Shown here one piece after another: positions 18,447 to 26,813 of a DNA stretch of 64,000 nt (within the stretch, counting starts at the first letter, position 1; each line of letters begins with the position of its first letter). Below the pieces are notes generated by a model that was not told the DNA's origin, made no database searches, and saw only the letters and a list, made by a program, of their open reading frames with translations. A program made the position numbers and the translations under genes. The stretch lies in contig NZ_JAJSON010000024.1 in assembly GCF_022410465.1 (NCBI RefSeq), forward strand, positions 62,001-126,000, in the 5' to 3' direction. The DNA comes from Christiangramia crocea (GTDB lineage Bacteria > Bacteroidota > Bacteroidia > Flavobacteriales > Flavobacteriaceae).

Positions 18447-18494
18447 CTAAGTGTGAGGCGAATAGCGCATACACATAACTTTCATGATATTCAT
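18447..18494 (-). CDS. Met/Cys leader peptide before sulfite reductase (15 aa)
   Basis: A 15-codon ORF (ATG 18494, stop TAG 18447-18449) beginning 32 nt after the cysN stop. It reads MNIMKVMCMRYSPHT: four Met and one Cys, with the core VMCM. An in-frame GTG five codons upstream would add one more Cys. It overlaps the antiterminator segment and precedes a strong terminator. The layout matches the metY leaders. Stalling at the Met/Cys codons under sulfur amino acid starvation would allow read-through into sulfite reductase. Confidence 0.75.
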   Translation of the reverse strand: MNIMKVMCMRYSPHT

Positions 18495-18526
18495 AATGAG
18501 ACAGTTCACTTCTTTTCTCTTTTTGT

Positions 18527-19771
18527 TTATCTTATAAATCCAACTCCGGCAGTGGTGTTTGTTTGTGTGTCTACCAGAATGAATCTTCCGTTTGCCTTGT
18601 TCTTTTCAAAATTGTCGGCAAAAATCGGCTTGCTTAGTTTGATGCTTACCTTACCAATTTCGTTCAATCTTAAAGAATCGGTCTGGGTTACTCCCCCAAA
18701 ATTAGTTTCCACATGACCCTCGATCCTGTCGATTTTAGCCAGTATTCCATTGGTATTATGTTGTAAAACATATTTATTCCCGGGAAGCAACGCCTTATTG
18801 TCCATCCAGCAAACCGTTGCATCAAGTAATTTTGTTTGCTGCGGGACCTCACCCGACTTCACCAGCATATCTCCACGGGCCACATTGATATCATCTGCCA
18901 GACTAATGGTAACCGAGCTTCCGGCAGGTGCTTCTTCGAAACTCTCATCAAAGAAGTGAATATCCTTGATCGTTGAAGTGGTCAGGGAAGGCAGAACAGT
19001 TACCTCATCACCGACTTTCAGACTGCTTCCACTTATCTTACCGGCATAACCACGGTAATCATGATATTCATCGGTCTTTGGACGGATCACCGTTTGCACT
19101 GCGAATCTTGCCTGACTTTCTTCTTCAAAATCTTCCGCTTTAATTGCTTCAAGATGCTCCAGAACTGTATCGCCTTCATACCATGACATTGCAGAAGACT
19201 TTTCAGCAATATTTTCACCCCAAAGGGCACTTACCGGAATAAAGGTGATGTTCTGATCCTTAAACTCACTTCTGCTTCTCAATTCCTGAAAATCCGCAAC
19301 AATCTCGTTGAAAACGTCTTCCGAATAATTTACGAGATCCATCTTATTTACAGCCACGACCACTTCTTTCACCCTTAAAAGATTATTGATAAAAAAGTGT
19401 CTGTAGGTCTGTTCGATCACACCTTTCCTGGCATCGATAAGAATGATGGATGCCTGGGAAGTCGATGCTCCGGTAACCATATTCCTGGTATATTCCACAT
19501 GGCCAGGAGTATCAGCGATAATATAGCTCTTCTTCCTCGTTGAAAAATATATATGAGCCACATCTATGGTGATTCCCTGCTCCCTTTCAGCTACCAATCC
19601 ATCGGTTGCCAGGGAAAAATCCAGGTAATCAAGCCCCTTCTTACGGCTACTTACTTCTATTGACTCAAGCTTATCTGAAGTTAAAGACCTGGTATCGTAA
19701 AGTAACCTCCCTATAAGGGTACTTTTCCCATCGTCTACACTCCCTGCTGTTGCTATTTTTAAAACTTCCAT
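18527..19771 (-). CDS. cysN: sulfate adenylyltransferase large (GTPase) subunit
   Basis: The EF-Tu-like GTPase subunit that drives ATP sulfurylase with CysD: sulfate + ATP to APS. 414 residues with G1 GSVDDGKS (10-17), G3 DTPGHVEYTRNM and G4 NKMDLV. There is no C-terminal APS kinase (CysC) domain, so it is not a CysNC fusion. It is transcribed after cysD with a 71-bp gap. Confidence 0.95.
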   Translation of the reverse strand: MEVLKIATAGSVDDGKSTLIGRLLYDTRSLTSDKLESIEVSSRKKGLDYLDFSLATDGLVAEREQGITIDVAHIYFSTRKKSYIIADTPGHVEYTRNMVTGASTSQASIILIDARKGVIEQTYRHFFINNLLRVKEVVVAVNKMDLVNYSEDVFNEIVADFQELRSRSEFKDQNITFIPVSALWGENIAEKSSAMSWYEGDTVLEHLEAIKAEDFEEESQARFAVQTVIRPKTDEYHDYRGYAGKISGSSLKVGDEVTVLPSLTTSTIKDIHFFDESFEEAPAGSSVTISLADDINVARGDMLVKSGEVPQQTKLLDATVCWMDNKALLPGNKYVLQHNTNGILAKIDRIEGHVETNFGGVTQTDSLRLNEIGKVSIKLSKPIFADNFEKNKANGRFILVDTQTNTTAGVGFIR

Positions 19772-19842
19772 TTTATTCTTTTCTTGTTAGATCCTGAAAC
19801 AATTCCGATAGTTATTGGAACAGGATGCACTCTTATTATATT

Positions 19843-20742
19843 TTAGAAATATCCCTGTTGTTTTCGGGTTTCCATCGCGGCTTCAGAACGTTTATCATCA
19901 ATTCTTGCCCCTCTCTCAGATATAGCTGATTCTCTTATCTCCTGAACGATCTTGTCTATGCTATCTGCATCTGACTCGACCGCAGCGGTACAGGTCATAT
20001 CTCCTACGGTTCTGAACCTAACTCTCCTTTTCACCGGGATCTCATTCTCTTCCCTGTAAACAAATTCGGAAGCTGACCATAGCAGCCCGTCACGTTCAAA
20101 TATTTCCCTTTCATGAGAATAATAAATAGAAGGAATTTCTATTTTTTCACTGGCTATATAACTCCATACATCCAGTTCGGTCCAGTTGGAAATTGGAAAC
20201 ACCCTTACGTTCTGGCCAATTTCTATCCTTCCATTGAGCATATCAAATACCTCGGGACGCTGATTCTTTTCATCCCATTCCCCAAAATCATTTCTTACTG
20301 AAAAGATCCTCTCCTTGGCGCGGGCTTTTTCCTCATCACGACGGGCTCCTCCAATACAGGCATCGAATTTGAATTCTTCTATGGCATCCAACAACGTATT
20401 GGTTTGCAACGAATTCCTGCTGGAGTATTTCCCGCTTTCTTCGATCGCCTTTCCATTATCAATATCATCCTGCACATGACGAACTATTAGCTGAAGCCCA
20501 AGCTCCTTTACCAGCTTATCCCTGAACTCTATGGTTTCGGGAAAATTATGGCCGGTGTCAATGTGCAGAAGTGGGAAAGGAATCTTAGCCGGAAAGAAGG
20601 CTTTTTGAGCCAGTCTTACCAGGGTGATGGAGTCTTTCCCTCCTGAAAATAACAGCACTGGATTTTCAAACTGTGCTACCACTTCCCGGAAGATATAGAC
20701 TGCTTCGCTTTCTAAGGTATTTTGATTTAATACTGCTCCCAT
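19843..20742 (-). CDS. cysD: sulfate adenylyltransferase small subunit
   Basis: The catalytic ATP pyrophosphatase subunit of ATP sulfurylase (300 residues, usual ~302). It has the PP-loop SGGKDSI (33-39), IDTGHNFPET, GGARRDEEKARAKERIFS and the C-terminal RFRTVGDMTCTAAVES. The ATG at 20742 (MGAVLNQNTLESEAV) is preferred over an in-frame ATG at 20772 that would overlap cysH. Confidence 0.95.
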   Translation of the reverse strand: MGAVLNQNTLESEAVYIFREVVAQFENPVLLFSGGKDSITLVRLAQKAFFPAKIPFPLLHIDTGHNFPETIEFRDKLVKELGLQLIVRHVQDDIDNGKAIEESGKYSSRNSLQTNTLLDAIEEFKFDACIGGARRDEEKARAKERIFSVRNDFGEWDEKNQRPEVFDMLNGRIEIGQNVRVFPISNWTELDVWSYIASEKIEIPSIYYSHEREIFERDGLLWSASEFVYREENEIPVKRRVRFRTVGDMTCTAAVESDADSIDKIVQEIRESAISERGARIDDKRSEAAMETRKQQGYF

Positions 20743-20753
20743 TATATTCTTTT

Positions 20754-21383
20754 TTAAGCGTGTAAACCACACTCTCTGTTTCCTAATACTTTAGTTGGAT
20801 CAAAATATTTAAATTCATTTGGCAATCCTTTTTCTGCCAGGTATACATCCAGTTCTTCATCACTCCAGTGATAGAACGGACTAACTTTTAACAGCCCATC
20901 TCTGCTATAACTAAGGATATCGATACTGTCCCTGAATGAAGTCTGGCCTTTTCTCAAATTGGTAAACCAAAGATCTGGTTGCTGTTGCGCCATGGCTCTC
21001 TGGAAAGGTTCCAGCTTCACCTGACGTGTAAATTCTTCATGCTTCGGGCTGTTCACTTCTGGTATTCCTCCAAAATAGGCATCCCTGTATGCAGCTGTTT
21101 GTTTTGGTATGTAGAGCTTTACATTAAGATGAAGTAAATCTATTACCTCACTGGCATGCCTGTAGGTTTGCGGGGTATTATAACCCGTATCGCACCAGAT
21201 TACCTTAATAGAAGGGTCTTCGCTTACGCAGGCATGAAGTATCGCTGCTTCATAAGGCCTGAAATTAGTGGTCACCACCGGCTTATCGCTGGCAGCTAAG
21301 GCCCATTTTATGATTTCATCAGGCTTTGCTTCCCTGAACTTCTCATTTAAAATCTTTAATTCCTGTTCTGTATACTTTTTCAT
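20754..21383 (-). CDS. cysH: PAPS/APS reductase (CysH family)
   Basis: Reduces activated sulfate to sulfite using thioredoxin. About 209 residues: N-terminal substrate region (TTNFRPYEAAILHACVS), IWCDTGYNTPQTY, and the catalytic C-terminal ECGLH. The CC...CxxC cysteines that bind [4Fe-4S] in bacterial APS reductases are not present (FTNLRKGQTSFRDSI occupies that region), which favours PAPS as substrate. No APS kinase gene is visible in this window. The start at 21383 (MKKYTEQELK) leaves 2 nt after the DUF2061 stop. Confidence 0.92.
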   Translation of the reverse strand: MKKYTEQELKILNEKFREAKPDEIIKWALAASDKPVVTTNFRPYEAAILHACVSEDPSIKVIWCDTGYNTPQTYRHASEVIDLLHLNVKLYIPKQTAAYRDAYFGGIPEVNSPKHEEFTRQVKLEPFQRAMAQQQPDLWFTNLRKGQTSFRDSIDILSYSRDGLLKVSPFYHWSDEELDVYLAEKGLPNEFKYFDPTKVLGNRECGLHA

Positions 21384-21385
21384 AA

Positions 21386-21649
21386 CTAATCCCTCCCAAA
21401 ATTTATCACGTTCCAAACTCTCTCATGAGCAAAATACAAGATCATCTTTGTTACTAATTCCACACCTCCTATGGCTAGTGCCGTTTGGATTTTCCCGGTA
21501 AGAAACCAGGAAATTACTATAGTGTCTATCGTCCCAACGATACGCCAGCTTACTGTTTTGGCTATACTCCTAAGAGGCTTTTCTGAAGCTCTGTCTTTCT
21601 TAAAAGTCGTATCGGCTTTTGACTGGTTTATAAACATTCCTGTTATCAT
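21386..21649 (-). CDS. DUF2061 small membrane protein
   Basis: 87 residues with about two hydrophobic segments in the C-terminal two-thirds (VSWRIVGTIDTIVISWFLTG and a second one ending KMILYFAHERVW). It matches the DUF2061 family. It is the first gene of the cysHDN operon, directly after a strong promoter and 2 nt before cysH, so a role linked to sulfate assimilation is likely but unproven. Start could also be the second Met (21637). Confidence 0.85.
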   Translation of the reverse strand: MITGMFINQSKADTTFKKDRASEKPLRSIAKTVSWRIVGTIDTIVISWFLTGKIQTALAIGGVELVTKMILYFAHERVWNVINFGRD

Positions 21650-21656
21650 TTCTCTA

Positions 21657-21708
21657 TTACCCTATCGGTTTACTAGGTTTTAGACAAAACTATACTTGAA
21701 TTACCTAA
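21657..21708 (-). promoter_or_regulatory. candidate Rrf2 operator over the cys promoter
   Basis: On the plus strand, CCTA-N9-TAGG (21661-21677) forms an inverted repeat just downstream of the -7 element. A further half-site TTACCTAA (21701-21708) lies in the promoter spacer. ACCTA/TAGGT palindromes are typical of CymR-like Rrf2 repressors. The rrf2 gene is directly adjacent. The assignment is inference. Confidence 0.5.
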
Positions 21709-21715
21709 CAACCAA
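21685..21715 (-). promoter_or_regulatory. promoter of the DUF2061-cysHDN operon
   Basis: Minus strand TTGG (21712-21715), a 19-nt spacer, then TAGTTTTG (21685-21692), a perfect Bacteroidota -7 element. It is ~36 nt upstream of the first start codon. Confidence 0.82.
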
Positions 21716-21752
21716 CTATTTCACTAATTAAATTATGACTTTAACATTTGGG

Positions 21753-22169
21753 TTATTGAGAAGTGGCAATATCCCGCAATGTATTTTCGCCAAGTATGTT
21801 CAGTGATGCGTCTCTTACCTGTATCATTAGCTTGTGAACCGCACAGGTATTTTCATCCGGACAATCATCACATTTCTCATAATAATTAAGGCTTACACAG
21901 GGAACCATCGCGATTGGTCCTTCCAATACCCGGATAACAGCGGTCATTTTTATCTCTTCCGGTTCTTTGATGAGATAATAACCTCCTCCTTTACCCTTTT
22001 TGGATCCCAGGAACCCCGATTTTCTTAATTCCAGCAAAATACTTTCCAGGAATTTTTGTGAAATATTCTCACTCTCGGAGATCTCTGAGGTCTGGACCGG
22101 TTTCCTGTCCTTCTTTCTGGCAATGTAAGCCAGTGCCTTAATTCCGTACTTGGTCTTTTTAGAAAGCAT
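21753..22169 (-). CDS. Rrf2 family transcriptional regulator
   Basis: A 138-residue winged-helix regulator of the IscR/CymR group: KYGIKALAYIAR and the recognition region ISQKFLESILLELRKSGFL, GSKKGKGGGYYL. Four Cys lie in the C-terminal half (91, 100, 103, 109) plus His112, close to the IscR-type Fe-S ligand set but with different spacing (C-x8-C-x2-C-x5-C). Lying between metZ and the cys promoter, it is the natural candidate regulator of cysteine synthesis, sensing Fe-S status or sulfur supply. The ligand is inferred. Confidence 0.88.
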   Translation of the reverse strand: MLSKKTKYGIKALAYIARKKDRKPVQTSEISESENISQKFLESILLELRKSGFLGSKKGKGGGYYLIKEPEEIKMTAVIRVLEGPIAMVPCVSLNYYEKCDDCPDENTCAVHKLMIQVRDASLNILGENTLRDIATSQ

Positions 22170-22202
22170 AAGACGAATATAAAAATATTCCTTCTGCTTC
22201 CT

Positions 22203-23366
22203 TTAATTGTTTAATGCGTTTTTTAAATCGTTAATAATATCTTCTATAGATTCCAGCCCCACCGAAACCCTAACCAAACCTTCAGAAATCCCTGCGGCCT
22301 CCAGTTCTTCCTTAGATAATTTGCTGTGAGTGGTAGATGCCGGATGCGTCACTATTGTCCTGGTATCGCCCAGGTTTGCCGATCTGGAACAAAGCTCAAG
22401 TTTATCGATGAACTTTCGCCCGGCTTCAATTCCTCCTTTTATTTCAAATGACACGATATTTCCACCCTGTTTCATTTGCTTTTTCGCGATCTCATATTGC
22501 GGATGCGATTTCAAAAAAGGATATTTTACATTTTCAGCATTATTTTCAGTTTCAAGAAACTCTGCAACTTTCAATGCATTCTCGCAATGCCTGTCCAGTC
22601 TTACCGCCAGGGTTTCCAGGCTTTTTGACAATACCCATGCATTAAATGGCGAAAGTGCAGGCCCGGTATTCCTGCTAAAGAGATAGATCTCTCTTATGAG
22701 TTCTTCCCTTCCCACAGTAACTCCGCCAAGAACCCTCCCCTGGCCATCGATTAATTTGGTTGCCGAATGTATCACCAGGTCCGCTCCAAATTTTATTGGA
22801 TTTTGCAGATATGGAGTTGCAAAACAATTATCTATCACTAATAACAGATCATGCTTCTTGGCGATCCTTCCCAGTTCCTCAAGATCCAGTATATCCACAC
22901 CCGGATTAGTGGGAGTTTCTGCAAAAATGACCTTTGTTTCCGGCTTAATCAGACTTTCAATCTTATCGACTTCATTCACATTAAAATAGCTATGTGAAAT
23001 ATTCCACTTGGGGAAAAATTTGGTGAACAGACTATGGGTAGAACCAAAAACAGCTCTTGCCGAGATTATATGATCGCCACTATCCAACAGTGTTGCCAGG
23101 GTTGAGAAAACCGCCGACATTCCCGTAGCAAACGCATAACCAGTTTCAGCCCCTTCCATCTTCGCGATCTTTTCCACAAATTCAGAAGTATTGGGATTAG
23201 TAAATCTGCTGTAGATATTTCTCTCTTTCTCTTCAGCAAAACTCGCCCTCATATCCTCAGAATCTTCAAAGACATAACTTGAAGTGAGATATAAAGGTGT
23301 TGAATGCTCAAGAAACTGTGTTCTTTCAGTTTGTGTTCTTACTGCTATGGTTTCAAAATTTTCCAT
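22203..23366 (-). CDS. metZ: trans-sulfuration PLP enzyme (cystathionine gamma-synthase / MetZ-like)
   Basis: A 387-residue Cys/Met metabolism PLP enzyme with the PLP lysine in HSATKLIDGQGRVLGG and the substrate motif GDTRTIVTHPASTTHSKL. Members use O-acyl-homoserine with sulfide (MetZ) or cysteine (MetB). Its ATG overlaps the stop of the MetX fusion (TAATG), so it is coupled to O-acetylhomoserine production. Another family member (metY) is the first gene of the same run. Whether this one is a sulfhydrylase or cystathionine synthase cannot be read from sequence. Confidence 0.88.
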   Translation of the reverse strand: MENFETIAVRTQTERTQFLEHSTPLYLTSSYVFEDSEDMRASFAEEKERNIYSRFTNPNTSEFVEKIAKMEGAETGYAFATGMSAVFSTLATLLDSGDHIISARAVFGSTHSLFTKFFPKWNISHSYFNVNEVDKIESLIKPETKVIFAETPTNPGVDILDLEELGRIAKKHDLLLVIDNCFATPYLQNPIKFGADLVIHSATKLIDGQGRVLGGVTVGREELIREIYLFSRNTGPALSPFNAWVLSKSLETLAVRLDRHCENALKVAEFLETENNAENVKYPFLKSHPQYEIAKKQMKQGGNIVSFEIKGGIEAGRKFIDKLELCSRSANLGDTRTIVTHPASTTHSKLSKEELEAAGISEGLVRVSVGLESIEDIINDLKNALNN

Positions 23367-26300
23367 TAAGCTATTTTTTCTGATAATTTTAAAATGTCCC
23401 CAAATACACCTCGCGCGGTAACGGCGGCTCCGGCTCCGGCTCCCTGGATCACGATAGGCCGGTCACCATAAGATTCGGTATAAATTTCAAAAATCGAATC
23501 GGCTCCCTTCACCTGCCCAAGACTGCTATCTGCCGGAACAGAGACCAGCTTGACTTCCAGCTCGCCCTTATCCTGTTGCAAATCCCCGGAGAGGTCCCCT
23601 ATAAATCGCAAAACATGATTGGGTTCTTGTTGATCTTTTATTTTTTGATAGGTTTCATCCAATTTTTCCAGATTGGAAATAAAGGTCTCGGTGTCTCCAC
23701 CTCTTAAATTTTCAGGCACTAAATTCTTAATTTTCACATCCTCAAATTCATTCTGCAAATCAAGTTCCCTTGCCAGAATAAGTAATTTTCTGCCAACATC
23801 ATTTCCATTAAAATCTTCCCGAGGGTCTGGTTCTGTAAAACCTTTTTCGATTGTTTCTTTCACGACGCTGCTAAAAGGCCTGTCTTCCGAAGAAAATGTA
23901 TTGAAAAGATAACTTAATGTTCCGGAAAAGACACCCCTGATTCGAGTAATATTTTCTCCTGAAAGATGCAAGATCCTGATGGTATCTATAAGTGGAAGTC
24001 CCGCCCCTACATTAGTTTCATAAAAATATCGTTTCTGGTTTTTCTCTAAATCCCTTCGCAAATCATTATAGAACTGTATATCTAAAGTATTGGCTATTTT
24101 ATTGGAAGAGATCAAATCATACCCATTTTTAACCAGGTTCGGATAATTCTGAACAAATTCCCCGCTGGCCGTATTATCAATCGCAATAAGATTTTCAAGA
24201 TGATGCAGCCGGGCGTAATCAATAATTTCTGAAACGGAAGATGCTTTTTCTGATGCCTTCAACTGGGCTTTCCAATCTTCGGAAATACCTTCTGAATTCA
24301 ACAGCAATTTTCGGGAATTGGCCACCGCGAAAACATTCAGTCTTATTTTCTTGCGTTCTTCGATCGACTCTGCCGAATCCAAAATCTGCTCGATAAGGGT
24401 TCCACCCACATTCCCATGGCCAAAAATGGCAATATTGATCTTTTTATAAACTTCGAAAATCTCGCCGTGAATCACATTCAGTGCCTTATGTAACTGTGTT
24501 TTTTTCACGACCAGACTCACGTTTTTTCCGGTAACGGTATTATTGAAAAGCAGCGGCACGATCTGATTCCTGATAAGTGCGTTATAAGGTTTGTGAAAAG
24601 TGCTTAGGTCCTGCCCCACAATGGATATTACCGAAACTTCCTCTACGACCGAAATCTTATTGACGTCTTTTGAATAAAAATCACTTTCAAATTCCCTTTC
24701 CAGCGCTTTAACCGCACGATTCGCGTTTTGTGCGTCAACCACGAGCCCAATACCTCTTTCTGAAGAACCTTGTGAAATAATACTAACACTAATTCCGCTG
24801 TCTCCGAGTGCCCTAAAGATTCGGGCATCGACACCTGATTTTCCTAAAAGTCCGCGGCCTTCCAGGTTAAGCAATGAAGTGTGTTCAAGAACCGATAGAG
24901 ACTTGATTCCTTCCTTTGTAGGTTTGGCGGTGATTAAAGTTCCCTGATTGTCATCATTAAACGTATTTAAAATACGCAGCGGAATATTCTTTTCGATTAG
25001 AGGTATAATCGTTTTGGCGTGCAGGATCGTTGTTCCAAAATTAGCCAGTTCGTTAGCTTCACTATAAGAAAGTTCCTCAATACGTTGCGCATTTCTCACC
25101 AGATCCGGGTTCGCCGTATAAATCCCGTCTACATGGGTATAATTCTGAAGTTCTTCAGCATCCAGATAATTGGCGATTAGCGCCGCGGAATAATTGCTTC
25201 CATTTCTACCTAAAGTAGTGGTTTCGCCATTCGATGTTGATCCAATGTAACCAGTGATGATATTTACAGTTTGCCCGTTATGCTTTTCAAAATGTTTCAG
25301 AAAATATTCTTTTGAAAGCGCCTCAAGCGGCTGAGCATTGCCAAATTTATCATCGGTTTTTAAAAGGCTCCGGGAATCGGTAAAATGCGCCTGCCGACCT
25401 CGTTGGCGAAGTACTTCGGTTATGAATTTGGCAGATAAAATTTCTCCCTGAGCCAGTAGTTGATCTTTTACTTTAGGACTATAATCTCCCAGCAATCGCA
25501 CTCCTTCCAGAATATTTTCAATATTTTTAAATTCTTCGGAAAAATCTAAAGCCTCATAACCGCCTGTCTGATATTTCTTGAATTTCTCAAAGGCAACCTT
25601 ATAATCCTGATTTGATGCAGCCAATTCCAGCAGGTCTTCCAGCTGATCGGTTGTTTTTCCTCTCGCGGAAACCACCACACCTATTCGTTCCTGGTTTTCA
25701 ATTTTATTCTCAATAATGTCGAGAACTGCATTGATTCCACGCCCATTAGCCAGGGATTTACCACCAAATTTTACAATTTTCAGCTTACTGCCCTGCTGAA
25801 ATATTCCTGAAATGATATGTTCCACCTGCCTTGCTTCAATAAGAAAAGCATCATGGCCATGCACAGAATGAATTTCACTATAGGTCACTTTATTACTGCT
25901 TTGCGCTAATTGACGATGTGTTTCCCGATTCTCTTCCGCGGTAAAGAATAAATCTGAATCTACCCCAATGATGCAAATATTAGCCTGAATTTGTTCCAGA
26001 ATTTTGTCCAGTTCCGGCCTGCCCCGTGAAACATCAATAGTTTTTAACAACTGATTCATTAATTTATAAGCCCCTATCTGAAAACGTTCCTGGAGTTTAT
26101 TTCCATGATGCAATAACCAGCTTTCCACATTAAATACCTGCAGCTCCTCATTGGTACTACGTTTAAATCGGGATTTAAATGATTCAGGCGTACGATAACA
26201 CAACATCGCATGCATCCTGGCATCATGAACCGGATTTTTTGAATTATTAAGGAACAGTTCCTGTACCTGACAGTTCGCTATCAACCAGTCGGTAGATTTC

Positions 26301-26746
26301 CAGTCGGTAGCTATAGGGATTAAATTCTGAGTGATCGAAGGATTGATCGCAGCCATTTCCCAGGCAATTCCGCCTCCAAGCGAACCACCAATAAGCGCAA
26401 ACAATTGTGTGATCTTTAATTCTTCCAGGCCCAGAAGAAAAATATGCGCGATATCGCGGGCGACAAAATCCTTATAATTTTCAATGATAAAGCCGTCATA
26501 ACCATTTCCGGGAATATTGAAAGCCAGGATGGTGTATCTATTGGTATCGATGCATTTATTCTCACCAACGATTTCCTTCCACCAGCCGTCATCTCCCGCC
26601 ACATTTGAATTTCCGGTAAGGGCGTGATTAATCAGCACTACCGGCGCCGAATGTAAAGGCTGACCAAAGACCTCATACGATAGCTTAATATCCTGAACTG
26701 TTCCGGCAGAATTTTTAAAATCTTTTATGACTAATTCTCCAAGCAT
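23366..26746 (-). CDS. trifunctional MetX-aspartokinase-homoserine dehydrogenase fusion
   Basis: 1126 residues holding three enzymes. Residues 1-~320: an alpha/beta-hydrolase of the homoserine O-acetyltransferase family, with nucleophile Ser122 in GGSLGGG, Asp263 or Asp265 (GVDSD) and a C-terminal His in VHGHDAF (296-298). Residues ~322-765: aspartokinase (KFGGKSLANG, TLGRNGSNYSAA, VDGIYTANP ~539-547) with ACT regulatory domains from ~615. Residues ~768-1126: homoserine dehydrogenase (IFGHGNVGG 774-782, NVGAGLPLIDT ~912). It carries out steps 1, 3 and the first methionine-committed step; aspartate-semialdehyde dehydrogenase is missing. The acetyl-donor preference is inferred from the family. 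Confidence 0.92.
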   Translation of the reverse strand: MLGELVIKDFKNSAGTVQDIKLSYEVFGQPLHSAPVVLINHALTGNSNVAGDDGWWKEIVGENKCIDTNRYTILAFNIPGNGYDGFIIENYKDFVARDIAHIFLLGLEELKITQLFALIGGSLGGGIAWEMAAINPSITQNLIPIATDWKSTDWLIANCQVQELFLNNSKNPVHDARMHAMLCYRTPESFKSRFKRSTNEELQVFNVESWLLHHGNKLQERFQIGAYKLMNQLLKTIDVSRGRPELDKILEQIQANICIIGVDSDLFFTAEENRETHRQLAQSSNKVTYSEIHSVHGHDAFLIEARQVEHIISGIFQQGSKLKIVKFGGKSLANGRGINAVLDIIENKIENQERIGVVVSARGKTTDQLEDLLELAASNQDYKVAFEKFKKYQTGGYEALDFSEEFKNIENILEGVRLLGDYSPKVKDQLLAQGEILSAKFITEVLRQRGRQAHFTDSRSLLKTDDKFGNAQPLEALSKEYFLKHFEKHNGQTVNIITGYIGSTSNGETTTLGRNGSNYSAALIANYLDAEELQNYTHVDGIYTANPDLVRNAQRIEELSYSEANELANFGTTILHAKTIIPLIEKNIPLRILNTFNDDNQGTLITAKPTKEGIKSLSVLEHTSLLNLEGRGLLGKSGVDARIFRALGDSGISVSIISQGSSERGIGLVVDAQNANRAVKALEREFESDFYSKDVNKISVVEEVSVISIVGQDLSTFHKPYNALIRNQIVPLLFNNTVTGKNVSLVVKKTQLHKALNVIHGEIFEVYKKINIAIFGHGNVGGTLIEQILDSAESIEERKKIRLNVFAVANSRKLLLNSEGISEDWKAQLKASEKASSVSEIIDYARLHHLENLIAIDNTASGEFVQNYPNLVKNGYDLISSNKIANTLDIQFYNDLRRDLEKNQKRYFYETNVGAGLPLIDTIRILHLSGENITRIRGVFSGTLSYLFNTFSSEDRPFSSVVKETIEKGFTEPDPREDFNGNDVGRKLLILARELDLQNEFEDVKIKNLVPENLRGGDTETFISNLEKLDETYQKIKDQQEPNHVLRFIGDLSGDLQQDKGELEVKLVSVPADSSLGQVKGADSIFEIYTESYGDRPIVIQGAGAGAAVTARGVFGDILKLSEKIA

Positions 26747-26759
26747 ATGTTTTTAATTT

Positions 26760-26794
26760 AATCCGGGAAGAGCCTCCTGTTCCCTTCCCGGATT
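26760..26794 (-). other. hairpin between metY and the MetX fusion
   Basis: An 11-bp perfect inverted repeat (AATCCGGGAAG / CTTCCCGGATT) fills most of the 67-bp gap. No T-tract follows on the minus strand, so it is unlikely to be an intrinsic terminator. It may protect or process the transcript between the two cistrons. Confidence 0.6.
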
Positions 26795-26813
26795 GACTAA
26801 CCAAACCAACAAT

